Shown here: piece by piece, positions 36,096 to 44,468 of the stretch
Position numbering within the stretch: the stretch's first letter is position 1
Layout: every line of letters begins with the position of its first letter
Source: JBGTGG01 sp964398945
GTDB taxonomy: Bacteria > Bacteroidota > Bacteroidia > Cytophagales > Cyclobacteriaceae
Assembly: GCA_964398945.1 (NCBI GenBank)
Contig: CAYNOT010000017.1
Coordinates: 53,420 to 117,419 of the forward strand
Direction: 5' to 3'
Length of the DNA stretch: 64,000 bases
Notes under the pieces: model-generated
What the model was told of the DNA's origin: nothing
Seen by the model: only the letters and a program-made list of their open reading frames with translations
Databases searched by the model: none
Position numbers and translations under genes: made by a program

Positions 36096-36179
36096 GGTTG
36101 AGATATGGGTTATGAGTGATGGGTTTAACATGTAATGAACACTTACAACCCATATCTTATAACTCATAACTCAACACTT
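36096..36179. repeat. 7-bp-period palindromic spacer repeat (TTATGAG / ATAACTC words)
   Basis: Twelve successive 7-mers from 36096, e.g. ggttgag, atatggg, ttatgag, tgatggg in the left arm and acaaccc, atatctt, ataactc (twice), aacactt in the right arm. The arms are imperfect inverse complements. It fills the gap between two convergent genes and shares words with the 45240-45309 repeat. Confidence 0.8.
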
Positions 36180-36214
36180 GTGTAATACCTAAGTAAATAA
36201 AACCACCAATTAGT

Positions 36215-36586
36215 TTAAAGTATTAGTCTTTTAATTCCGCTCTTTAACACCGCTACATGGAAATTAAGTAGCAACCCTAACTTATAACCACCCAGTTTTA
36301 GATATGTTAATACTTGAGCAGTATGCACATCAGTGAGTCCTTCAACGGTCTTTATTTCGATAACTACCTTTTTCTCTACCAACAAATCAATACGATAACC
36401 ATGATCTAGCCTCACTTCTTTATACACAATAGGCATAGGTTTTTCTTTCTCTACCCTTAATCCTAGATTTCTTAATTCATAGTACAGACATTCTTGATAA
36501 GCTGACTCCAGAAGTCCCGGTCCTAATTGGCGATGCACATCAATGGCACGTCCAATTATCATGTTTGAAAGGTCGTTTTCAGTCAT
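36215..36586 (-). CDS. GxxExxY protein (PD-(D/E)xK nuclease-like)
   Basis: A 123-residue protein with the name-giving G24-L-L-E27-S-A-Y30 motif and a nuclease-like core: D66 in Y-R-I-D-L-L-V, then E76-I-K78. These match the PD-(D/E)xK nuclease fold. GxxExxY genes are common solitary genes in Bacteroidota, of unknown function. It is preceded on its 5' side by a 200-bp block of CACAAAG/CTTTGTG repeats with 11-bp periodicity. Confidence 0.92.
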   Translation of the reverse strand: MTENDLSNMIIGRAIDVHRQLGPGLLESAYQECLYYELRNLGLRVEKEKPMPIVYKEVRLDHGYRIDLLVEKKVVIEIKTVEGLTDVHTAQVLTYLKLGGYKLGLLLNFHVAVLKSGIKRLIL

Positions 36587-36605
36587 ATTTTTTTATCAGC
36601 TAACA

Positions 36606-36811
36606 CTATTCCACAAAGTTACAAAGGGGGTGTCCAATTCAAAGCATTTTCTTTGTGATTTCTCTGTGAACTCTTTGCGAAACTTTGTGCAACAATTGAT
36701 TCCACTATTCCACAAAGCCACACCAAGGAACCCAAAAGGGCCACAAAGGATGGTCCAATGCAAAGCATTTCTTTGTGTACCTCCGTGAACTCTTTGCGGA
36801 ACTTTGTGCAA
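36606..36811. repeat. two-copy CTTTGTG-rich repeat block
   Basis: Two degenerate direct copies, 36606-36692 and 36705-36811. Both start CTATTCCACAAAG and end GAACTCTTTGCG-(a/g)-AACTTTGTGCAA; the second has about 20 extra bases. Within a copy, successive 11-mers such as gtgatttctct and gtgaactcttt line up. Many CACAAAG / CTTTGTG inverse pairs allow hairpins. It lies between the GxxExxY start and the end of the TolC gene. Confidence 0.75.
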
Positions 36812-36830
36812 AAATGCTGGCCAAAGAAGG

Positions 36831-38300
36831 TCAATCCAACTGCGGATTATAGAGTAATTTGTTTTCCGCAAAATCATAAAGGGTTAGCCTACGCAGGTCG
36901 TAGTAAGCTGTCCAAAAAGAGCGGAGCGCTTGAAGATAGCTGCGCTTTGCATCGTCTTTTTCCTTTAAAGCAATATTTAAATTCGTAATATCAATTTTAC
37001 CTATGAGGTACCTATTCTGTGCAACGTTATAACGTTCCCTTGCAACTTCATCCGATTTTTTTGTAATTTCAATTTGGAGGCGAAGCATTTCAAATTGCCC
37101 AACCTGTGTAATAATTTCTTGTTCAAATGTCACTTCATCTTGCGCAATGATGTAATCAGTCAACTCTTTATTGGCAATTGCAGTCTTCATTCTGGATTTA
37201 TTCCTACCCCAATCCAAAATTGGCACATTGAACCCCAAGTTTATCCGTTGCTGATTTAAAGGATCTTGATACACATCATCGATTGACGACCCTGAATTAT
37301 TAAAACCATAGGAAGCGGTTAGGGTAGTTTGAAAACGTTGCCCCTTTGCATTGGCCACTTGGCTTTGAGCCTCGTGCCTTCGCCTCTCAAATGCAATAAA
37401 GTCAGAACGATTTGCTTGTGCCAATTTTAATGCTTCATCTATGGTAACATCAAATGATGGTATATTTTCTGGTAAAGACAGCCCAAATCTTTCACTTCGA
37501 TCAGTGATACCGATATACGATCTAAGTCGCAACAATGCAGTCTCCTGATCCAATTTTGCTTGCGCAACATCCTTACGTGAAGTCAACAGTTGTAACTCAA
37601 CCTGTAACAGCTTATCCAAAGAAGTAGTGCCTATATTGTATCTACCCTGTTCAATTTTATAAATGGTGTCATTGTTAGCGAGATTAAAACTGGAAATCTC
37701 CAGATTAATTTGCGCTACCGCTAAAGCAAAAAAACGGTCTACTGCATCAACCGAAATAGCTTCCATCTCTTCAACATAGTCACGTCTTGATTCTTCATAG
37801 CGAAGAGGTTCAATAAGTTTATTCCATTTCAAATCGTTGTAAGCAAAAATAGGCTGATTTAAACTAACATTAACAGGTGTACTACTCCAGTTTCTTGTAT
37901 CTCGTTCAATATCATCTACCATATTCAAATTCGAATTAACAGAAACAACTCCACCAGTCCACAAGATAGGCTGAAGCAGTCCTAGATTTACTTGTGAATT
38001 GGTTTGTTGCCTACTTCTAAATTCTATCGATCCATCGGGTTGAACAACCTGATAAAAATCCTTGCTATACGCTGGAATATTTCCACTTAAGCGAAGTTGA
38101 GGGTTAAAATCACTTTTATAAGTCCGATACTGCCAATACCTATTCTCCTTTCGGGTAGCTGCAACTTTCGAAGATGTTGATTGTTCCTTTGCCCGCTGGA
38201 TAATATCCTCCAACGAAAGCTGAATACTTTGGCCAACAACATTCCCTCCTAACATCAAAAAAGATGATGCTATCAAAAGCGTTCTAAAAAATTTATTCAT
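36831..38300 (-). CDS. TolC family outer membrane efflux protein
   Basis: A 489-residue protein with a signal peptide (M-N-K-F-F-R-T-L-L-I, cut near G-N-V-V-G-Q) and two internally similar halves made of long coiled-coil helices, the TolC/OEP layout. The residues P-I-L-D-W-G-R-N-K-S in the second half are a typical OEP motif. It forms the outer-membrane tunnel for the permease and adaptor encoded directly upstream; the permease gene overlaps its start by eight bases. Confidence 0.93.
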   Translation of the reverse strand: MNKFFRTLLIASSFLMLGGNVVGQSIQLSLEDIIQRAKEQSTSSKVAATRKENRYWQYRTYKSDFNPQLRLSGNIPAYSKDFYQVVQPDGSIEFRSRQQTNSQVNLGLLQPILWTGGVVSVNSNLNMVDDIERDTRNWSSTPVNVSLNQPIFAYNDLKWNKLIEPLRYEESRRDYVEEMEAISVDAVDRFFALAVAQINLEISSFNLANNDTIYKIEQGRYNIGTTSLDKLLQVELQLLTSRKDVAQAKLDQETALLRLRSYIGITDRSERFGLSLPENIPSFDVTIDEALKLAQANRSDFIAFERRRHEAQSQVANAKGQRFQTTLTASYGFNNSGSSIDDVYQDPLNQQRINLGFNVPILDWGRNKSRMKTAIANKELTDYIIAQDEVTFEQEIITQVGQFEMLRLQIEITKKSDEVARERYNVAQNRYLIGKIDITNLNIALKEKDDAKRSYLQALRSFWTAYYDLRRLTLYDFAENKLLYNPQLD

Positions 38301-39672
38301 GGCGTAATGAAGTTATAGGGTCTTGCATGGCGGCTTTACGTGCGGGGGCAATCCCGAAAATAAGTCCAACGGAAGCGGCCACACCAAATGATAAAACAAT
38401 AGATGAAAAACTAACAATGGTAGGAATATCCGCGACTACCGAAACCAAATAGGCCATGGAGATTCCTAAAACAACCCCGATAACCCCTCCGGAGACACTG
38501 ATCATCATTGCTTCAAATAAAAACTGTTGAACAATATCACGCTTCTGTGCCCCAATTGATAACCGAAGTCCGATCTCTTTGATACGTTCCATCACAGAAG
38601 CCAACATGATGTTCATAATGCCGATACCACCTACCAATAAGGAAATGCCTGCAATAGCACCAAGCACGTAATTAAAAATATCGTTGGTGCGTTGTTGTTG
38701 CTTTAATAACAATTCGGGGATTTCTATTTCATAATCCACAACATCGAAGTGCCTTCGTTTCAGCAAGCGCGACAATATTTCAGCAGTAGGTGCAAGGTCG
38801 CGTGTTTCATCTACTTGCAATACCAACCGGTCCAATTGGTGATAATTAACGGCTGGTTTGTCAGTATCTTCTTCGCTGCCGCCAATGATGATTACACGGC
38901 CCCTGCTAAACATCCCCCCTCCACCCGCATTGGCGATGGATGATTGTGTAACCAGATCACGGTTTTTATAGCGCACCAATACTGTTTGCAATGGCGTATA
39001 TACATCCATATTAAAATCACGGATCCCGAGTTTACTGATGCTCCCTTCCGAAACAAAACGTTCTTTCATCACACCAATGATCTTCATCCAGTGTGGTCCC
39101 ACTTTAATGGATTTACCAATTGGGTTTTCGGTTGGGAAAAATTTACTGCGGATTGAATTACCGATGATACAGACAGGAGCACCGGTTACTAATTGCTCCC
39201 CTGCAAACAACCTTCCGTCCGCCAATTGAAAATCATAGAGTTCAAAGTACGTGGGGTCCACACCTACCAATTTAGCTGACCTGCGGACACCACTTTTAAT
39301 GATGGTTGTCTCTATAATAATCTCCGGACTTACCCGCGCAACAGTGGGAAGAATTGTTTTAATGCTCTTGACATCGCGAAGGGTTAAGCCCGGTGAAAAT
39401 TTCTTTTTTTCTTTTTTTCCATTCGCCTCTTCGATCGTTGCTTCCTCCTGCTCAATAATAGGTTTCACCACAATGTTGTTGACACCTACCAGCTTTATTT
39501 GTTCAAGGATTTCCTGCTGTGCACCGTTTCCGATGGCCAACATGGCAATTACGGCTGCTACCCCAAAAATAATTCCGAGGGCAGTCAACAACGAACGCAT
39601 TTTATTGGCGATCACCGCTTCAATGGCGATGTATAAATTGGCCAGTAGTTTTTCGTTTACAAACTTAAGCAT
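38293..39672 (-). CDS. MacB-like ABC transporter permease without fused ATPase
   Basis: A 459-residue permease with the MacB topology: helix 1 near 25-45 (M-R-S-L-L-T-A-L-G-I-I-F-G), a large periplasmic domain of ~270 residues, then three helices in the last 130 residues with the V-G-G-I-G-I-M-N-I-M and I-G-L-R-L-S-I-G-A segments. MacB proper carries an N-terminal ATPase, which is lacking here, and no ATPase gene is in the operon, so a partner encoded elsewhere is needed. An unusual K/E-rich insert sits near residue 85. Confidence 0.93.
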   Translation of the reverse strand: MLKFVNEKLLANLYIAIEAVIANKMRSLLTALGIIFGVAAVIAMLAIGNGAQQEILEQIKLVGVNNIVVKPIIEQEEATIEEANGKKEKKKFSPGLTLRDVKSIKTILPTVARVSPEIIIETTIIKSGVRRSAKLVGVDPTYFELYDFQLADGRLFAGEQLVTGAPVCIIGNSIRSKFFPTENPIGKSIKVGPHWMKIIGVMKERFVSEGSISKLGIRDFNMDVYTPLQTVLVRYKNRDLVTQSSIANAGGGGMFSRGRVIIIGGSEEDTDKPAVNYHQLDRLVLQVDETRDLAPTAEILSRLLKRRHFDVVDYEIEIPELLLKQQQRTNDIFNYVLGAIAGISLLVGGIGIMNIMLASVMERIKEIGLRLSIGAQKRDIVQQFLFEAMMISVSGGVIGVVLGISMAYLVSVVADIPTIVSFSSIVLSFGVAASVGLIFGIAPARKAAMQDPITSLRHE

Positions 39673-39682
39673 GGCATATTAC

Positions 39683-41122
39683 TTAGCTACTCACTTTGGA
39701 ACCACCTTTTCTACCTTCTCGTTTTTCACCTTCCGGTTTCGGATCACCATTGGGTTTTGGGGAAGTTCCACCTTCTGCCGGAACGGTAATTACCCTGCCA
39801 TCGGGCAACGTAATGGTCTTCCCTCCGGTGGGTTTCTCCTCTTTTGCATCTTCTTTTCTTCGCTTGCCGTCCATTTCAGGGAGGAGTTTTATTTGCGCAT
39901 CGTCCATACCTTTGGGAACAGAAAGGAAAAGCTTATCACCTTCTGAAAGCCCCGCCAACAACACTGCGTCATTTGCATTGCGTTCACCAATCATTACTTC
40001 TTGTTTGACCGTGTTTATCCCTTCCTTTTTAAAAACATAGGTAATTGAATCAAGATGATTGTGCAAACATTCCAGCGGAAGGAACAAGGCACTATCAATT
40101 ACGTTGGTGATAATCTTGTTGCTCGTGGTCATGGCGGGACGTAGCGTTGGGTCGGATCCTTCAATTTCAACATCAACCAGGAATACTTTTGCATCACTAT
40201 TGGGCCGTTGTTCACCCACATTCGCCACCCGCATTACCACACCGGATAATTTTTTATCAGGATATGCATCCAATCCAATTTCCACTGGTTGCCGTGCTTT
40301 GACTTTACGCACATCCACCTCATTGATATATGTTTTTGAAAGCATGGTCGTTAGATCGGGCAGTGTGGCTACTGTTGGATCCCATGTTCCGATTTGCGAT
40401 CCGGCCTTTATTGCTTTGCCATCCCATCCACGCGCATAAATCACCATACCGGGTTCCGGTGCCAAAATTGTAAAAGACTCTGAAAGGGCCTGCATGGCAT
40501 TGTATTCATTCTGTACCTTTCTCAACCCTGCAGCTTGCTCGCGCATCTTTGCTACATTCTGCTGTTTGCGGATTTTATAATTCTCTAAAGCTTGTTCATA
40601 CGCCCGTGTTGCCTTCTCCTTATTTATTTCTGCTTGCTTGATAGTAGCAGGTGGCTCAAACTTCGATTGTTCCAAAATTATATCCTGCTCATCGACTGCA
40701 TAGCGGAGATTAATAAGCTCATCCCTTGCCTGGCGCAACACCAAAGTCGTATCAAGTTGTGTCTGTGTAAACTCCGCTTGCTCCTTCTCCAACTCAATTT
40801 CTTTGTCCTTTATTTTAGTGAAAAATTCTGATCGGTCAAGGGTAGCAATTCTATCACCACGCTTTACAACCGTTCCTTCATCCACAATATCGAGTATGGT
40901 AAGATTATTTATCCTAAACTCCCGGAGCGCAGAAGGGCCTGTGATCTTCACCGAGTTTTTAGCTTCTAGTTCACCGGTGGTTTCAATCTCCACTTTAAAA
41001 GGGCCACGCTTTACAGTGGCCAAAATCTCAGCCGGACCATCGCTTCGATTTCCTATCGTAAAGTAGGCGATTACCAAAACCACCACCACCCCGATTGCTA
41101 TTACTCCATTTTTTTTGTTCAT
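39683..41122 (-). CDS. HlyD/MacA-type periplasmic adaptor
   Basis: ATG at 41122 (M-N-K-K-N-G-V-I-A-I-G) is preferred to one three codons upstream. The 479-residue protein has an N-terminal membrane anchor (~7-24), a lipoyl-like segment split by a long coiled-coil hairpin (~95-200), a beta-barrel domain and a C-terminal membrane-proximal domain. It ends in an unusual low-complexity tail rich in K, E, G and P (last ~50 residues). It links the permease downstream (10 bp apart) to the TolC-type tunnel. Confidence 0.92.
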   Translation of the reverse strand: MNKKNGVIAIGVVVVLVIAYFTIGNRSDGPAEILATVKRGPFKVEIETTGELEAKNSVKITGPSALREFRINNLTILDIVDEGTVVKRGDRIATLDRSEFFTKIKDKEIELEKEQAEFTQTQLDTTLVLRQARDELINLRYAVDEQDIILEQSKFEPPATIKQAEINKEKATRAYEQALENYKIRKQQNVAKMREQAAGLRKVQNEYNAMQALSESFTILAPEPGMVIYARGWDGKAIKAGSQIGTWDPTVATLPDLTTMLSKTYINEVDVRKVKARQPVEIGLDAYPDKKLSGVVMRVANVGEQRPNSDAKVFLVDVEIEGSDPTLRPAMTTSNKIITNVIDSALFLPLECLHNHLDSITYVFKKEGINTVKQEVMIGERNANDAVLLAGLSEGDKLFLSVPKGMDDAQIKLLPEMDGKRRKEDAKEEKPTGGKTITLPDGRVITVPAEGGTSPKPNGDPKPEGEKREGRKGGSKVSS

Positions 41123-41215
41123 GCTCAACATGGTTTAAGAGGATTACAAAAGTAGCATGCTGCGAAGGCAATCAAAAACCACCTGTAAAGTAATTGTCCC
41201 AATTGTATAATAAAG

Positions 41216-41246
41216 AAACAGCCAATCAAATTTCGATTGGCTGTTT
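41216..41246 (-). terminator. strong hairpin terminator after the sigma-factor operon
   Basis: Perfect 12-bp stem AAACAGCCAATC (41216-41227) / GATTGGCTGTTT (41235-41246) with a 7-nt loop. On the minus strand it is followed by CTTTATTATA. It lies 17 bp past the stop of the 410-residue gene. Confidence 0.85.
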
Positions 41247-41262
41247 TGCGCTATTCTATATC

Positions 41263-42486
41263 TTATTGAACCGATCCCTTTTTCACAACAATTTTCCCGA
41301 GCGCTGCATTTTTATCAATCTTTCCGGTATTATAATCCGACAGCACTGAACCCTTTATTGATAATTCAAGTGATTGTGGAATCCCGCACCCTGTACATTT
41401 TGTTAACTTAACATTAAATATCAACGACTCCTCTGCCTTTAAACTTTTTACTGTTCGTCCATATTCAATTATATTTTCTTTGAATTCATTTTCAAACTTC
41501 GGATAGAGTTCTTTTACTTTTTTATCGCGCTCTTCTTGCGTTAAACCGCTCGCTTTAATGGTGGGCATATCAAACCGGTCCTGATACGATTCATTGGAAG
41601 AAAAAACATGCATATAGTACACGACACCAAAATCTTTAAGTCGCTCATACGAGTTGCCATCGGAAAAATAGGTGGTGGATAAATCTTGTCGATAGAGGCG
41701 GTTAAAAATACTGGACAACAATTCAAAGTCCGGCTCAACCTCATTGGTCACTTCTGTATCCACTACTTTTATCTTCTTGATAAATTGGTCGCGTGTAATT
41801 TTTCCTTGTTTGTATTGAATGAGATCGGCCTTGTTAGCCTCCACCGATAACACTGTCCGATTGGGCGCACTCACAATCCTGTTCATCCACATTTTAGGTT
41901 GTTCACCCTGATTGGTGACAACGATCTTTTCGTTTGCACCCAATTGACTGATCATATCACCATAGTCAGCGATAAAAGTTTTTGAAGCTTCAATCACACG
42001 TGCATTGTATGCATCGCGGATACTATCCAATGAAAGTTCATTCTTTTCCTTTAACCGGATTTTCTCATTTGCGTCACTCGATGCGCGCCCACGCACAGTT
42101 ACATCCTGGTTGCGATCATCCATTCCCCTCCGTTCAACGATAAAGGGTTCGGAACTTCTACTATCAAAGCGATAGCTATAGCTGGATTGCCCTCCGTCCC
42201 ATATCATTACATTCCCGTTTCCATCTCCACTCGAAAAATTGAATGCAACCGGGGTTGTGAAATCTGCCGGCATCCGAAAGGTTACTCCATAGCCTGCTTG
42301 ATAAGCCCCATTGATTTCCAATTGAAAAAAAGTCCGCTGGTTTTCAAATTGTTGTCTAATCAGGGTTTGTAAAACATTCTCGGCTACCGCAATGTCACGA
42401 TCCATCCGTACTTCATCCGCCTTCTGCCCCATCGCTATTCCTGATGCCAGTGCAAGCACCACCATACTCATCCACATTCTTTTCAT
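41263..42486 (-). CDS. hypothetical secreted protein of the sigma-factor operon
   Basis: ATG at 42486 (M-K-R-M-W-M-S-M) starts a signal peptide cut after A-M-G-Q; an earlier ATG three codons upstream is possible. The 407-residue protein is otherwise unrecognised: mixed helices and strands, many E/K-rich helices, and one cysteine motif C-T-G-C-G near residue 367 that could form a disulfide or bind metal. It is the last gene after the sigma factor and anti-sigma candidate and ends at a strong terminator, so it is probably the periplasmic or surface effector of that regulon. Confidence 0.75.
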   Translation of the reverse strand: MKRMWMSMVVLALASGIAMGQKADEVRMDRDIAVAENVLQTLIRQQFENQRTFFQLEINGAYQAGYGVTFRMPADFTTPVAFNFSSGDGNGNVMIWDGGQSSYSYRFDSRSSEPFIVERRGMDDRNQDVTVRGRASSDANEKIRLKEKNELSLDSIRDAYNARVIEASKTFIADYGDMISQLGANEKIVVTNQGEQPKMWMNRIVSAPNRTVLSVEANKADLIQYKQGKITRDQFIKKIKVVDTEVTNEVEPDFELLSSIFNRLYRQDLSTTYFSDGNSYERLKDFGVVYYMHVFSSNESYQDRFDMPTIKASGLTQEERDKKVKELYPKFENEFKENIIEYGRTVKSLKAEESLIFNVKLTKCTGCGIPQSLELSIKGSVLSDYNTGKIDKNAALGKIVVKKGSVQ

Positions 42487-42506
42487 ATTTCCCATTGTTT
42501 AAAAAA

Positions 42507-43358
42507 TTAATTCCGTGTTGTTTGTTTTACATTCACATTGGTGATAATACTCGATAAAATTTGTTCTGTCTCCTGCTTAAACACATCCGTGTTTTGTTCG
42601 AGGTTGTTCAACCTCGCCTGCATAAACATCAGATCATCGTTGCGTTGTTGTTGTAAATATTTAGCAAAGTCTACCAGCAAATCTTCAATGTATTTTTTTT
42701 GATCATTGGAAGTCATCTTAAAATAATCCTTCATTACTTCCATGTTCCCGGTTTGTAAACCCGAAACGTATTGTTGGATTTGTTCTTGTGAAGCCAGGGA
42801 TGCCTGCTTTAAGTTCTCATCTACTTTTTTGGAATTGGCCACGAGGTTCATGCGAATGGATTCATTCAATTTTTTTTGGCTCTCGTCCAAACTTGTTTGT
42901 ACCGCATGGTTGTTGTCCGCCAAAGAATTGTTGATCATCGTCTGTACTTCACTGGCCGTTAATCCTGTTGGCATGTCAGCCACTTTTTCTTCAGCCCGTG
43001 TTTTCACTTCGCCAAACGACATCGTAAATTCATTCCCTGAAAATTGTACGCGCGTGTCTGTCATCCTTCCTACAATCATTAACAACAACAGGGATGCTGC
43101 AATCCCAACAATAGTTTTAAAAGTTGTTGATTGAAAAAACAATGTGCCTTTGCGTTGGCTGTCAAAAAATATAGGGGGCGCAATCACTTCCTTATCTTCC
43201 ACATACGAAAGTACAGCGCGTAAGCCTTTCAGTTTTTCCAATTCCATTCTTGCCTCAGCACTCGTTAACAAGTACTGTTCGAACTTTTCCTTCGCGCTGC
43301 CTTCCAACTCACCATACAGGTAAGCCATCATTGCCCCTTCGTTTGGTTTATAGCTCAT
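42507..43358 (-). CDS. membrane anti-sigma factor candidate with coiled-coil periplasmic part
   Basis: A 283-residue protein. The N-terminal ~65 residues (Y-L-Y-G-E-L-E-G, S-A-E-A-R-M-E-L-E) resemble an anti-sigma N-domain, though without the zinc H-x3-C-x2-C. A single membrane helix lies at about 83-99. The ~180-residue C-terminal part is almost all helix with heptad-like spacing and many Q, N and K, including two long coiled-coil stretches. The gene start overlaps the sigma-factor gene end by 11 bases. Anti-sigma role inferred from position and topology. Confidence 0.72.
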   Translation of the reverse strand: MSYKPNEGAMMAYLYGELEGSAKEKFEQYLLTSAEARMELEKLKGLRAVLSYVEDKEVIAPPIFFDSQRKGTLFFQSTTFKTIVGIAASLLLLMIVGRMTDTRVQFSGNEFTMSFGEVKTRAEEKVADMPTGLTASEVQTMINNSLADNNHAVQTSLDESQKKLNESIRMNLVANSKKVDENLKQASLASQEQIQQYVSGLQTGNMEVMKDYFKMTSNDQKKYIEDLLVDFAKYLQQQRNDDLMFMQARLNNLEQNTDVFKQETEQILSSIITNVNVKQTTRN

Positions 43359-43980
43359 AATGTATTGTTTCTTTAGTAATGTTCTTTTTCTCTAAAATTT
43401 TTCGAAGTGTATCCAATCCGTAATACATCCGCGACTTCACTGTGTTCTCAGAAATGTTCAACACTTCTGATATCTCCCGGAATTTCAACCCCTCGTATTC
43501 TTTCATGATCACAACTTCACGCTGATCTTCATTCAATGCCGCCAGCGCTTCTTGCAATATCTCTGACAATTCGCCTTGCTGAAATTGCTTCTCGGGATTT
43601 TGGTGCCGGTGGCTTGCCGAATCCCATTTCGGGGAACTCTCCGCTTCGGGGTTCCAGACTTTATCAAAGGAAAGCGAACGACTCACTTTCATTTTCCTTG
43701 TTTCTTCACGGCAATAATTAACGGCAATGGTATACACCCACGATTTGAAACGGCCCACGTCCTGAAGACCGGCTATGTTTTTACACATGGAGATAAACGT
43801 TTTTTGGGTTGCCTCCATAGCGAGATCATGATCATGGAAGAATTTGAACCCAAAATTATAGATGCGCTTATACCAAAGCTGCACCAGCTTGCCCTGGGCA
43901 TTCTGATCGCCTTGTTTTGCCCGCTCCACCAACGCATCGGAATGCATCATGGCGATGTCAAGTAAAGTTTCTGCATGCAT
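43348..43980 (-). CDS. ECF-type RNA polymerase sigma factor
   Basis: A 210-residue sigma-70 family member with regions 2 and 4 only. Region 2: Y-N-F-G-F-K-F-F-H-D-H-D-L-A-M-E-A-T-Q followed by F-K-S-W-V-Y-T-I-A. Region 4: L-N-E-D-Q-R-E-V-V and F-R-E-I-S-E-V-L-N-I-S-E-N-T-V-K-S-R. A second ATG (M-H-S-D, 11 codons in) could be the start. It heads a three-gene operon with its likely anti-sigma and a secreted protein. Confidence 0.94.
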   Translation of the reverse strand: MHAETLLDIAMMHSDALVERAKQGDQNAQGKLVQLWYKRIYNFGFKFFHDHDLAMEATQKTFISMCKNIAGLQDVGRFKSWVYTIAVNYCREETRKMKVSRSLSFDKVWNPEAESSPKWDSASHRHQNPEKQFQQGELSEILQEALAALNEDQREVVIMKEYEGLKFREISEVLNISENTVKSRMYYGLDTLRKILEKKNITKETIHYEL

Positions 43981-44132
43981 ACGCGCTTCAAATATCTCCT
44001 TATTTCTCCAGTTTAGGCTCCTTACCGTTTTACGATATCAAGATGTGGATAGCGTACAAATAGTTTTAAAAGTTCGAAATTTCGCATTTCAATTTGTGGA
44101 TATTCTGGCTTTAATCCGTCTTTAAGCTACTT

Positions 44133-44166
44133 TTTGTCAAATAAAACTGAAGCAAAGCTATATTTG
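44133..44166 (+). promoter_or_regulatory. complete Bacteroidota promoter TTTG-N22-TATATTTG
   Basis: TTTG at 44133-44136 and TATATTTG at 44159-44166, spacing 22. It drives the small gene at 44241 after a ~70-nt leader containing a short hairpin (GTCC / GGAC). Confidence 0.6.
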
Positions 44167-44240
44167 CCAATGGAGCGGGTATAATTCAAAGGTCCTTGTG
44201 AGGGACGAAAATAAATGGTCTTATCTAAACAAAATATACA

Positions 44241-44432
44241 ATGGAAATCAATGAACAAATGCAAGAACTTGAAGCACAGATTGTTTTAGGGTTTCAAAAA
44301 TCTTTTAGGAAATTGATTGAATTTAAAAAGAAGCACAATAGTCCGCTGATTGTATCACGCAACGGAAAAGTGACGATAGTGCCGCCTAATGAATTCCCAT
44401 TGGTAGCAGATACAAAAAGAAGTGCAGAATAA
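44241..44432 (+). CDS. small hypothetical protein
   Basis: A 63-residue protein, unrecognised. An amphipathic helix (residues 1-31, with L-G-F-Q-K-S-F-R-K-L) is followed by a strand pair around H-N-S-P-L-I-V-S-R-N-G-K-V-T-I-V-P-P, a pattern seen in small antitoxin-like or chromatin-like proteins (inference only). It has a full promoter 75 nt upstream and a methyltransferase gene 36 bp downstream in the same direction, which supports it being real. Confidence 0.6.
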   Translation: MEINEQMQELEAQIVLGFQKSFRKLIEFKKKHNSPLIVSRNGKVTIVPPNEFPLVADTKRSAE

Positions 44433-44468
44433 TTTTTATTGAAAGACCTTCATAATTCTTAGAAAGTG

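Noticed and set aside
36587..36830. CRISPR-like array suggested by CTTTGTG repeats
   Set aside because: Repeats are degenerate, irregular, only two long copies, no unique spacers of constant length and no cas genes.
39251..39946. 231-codon plus-strand frame over the MacB-like permease and adaptor genes
   Set aside because: S/T/F-rich mirror of conserved genes on the other strand.
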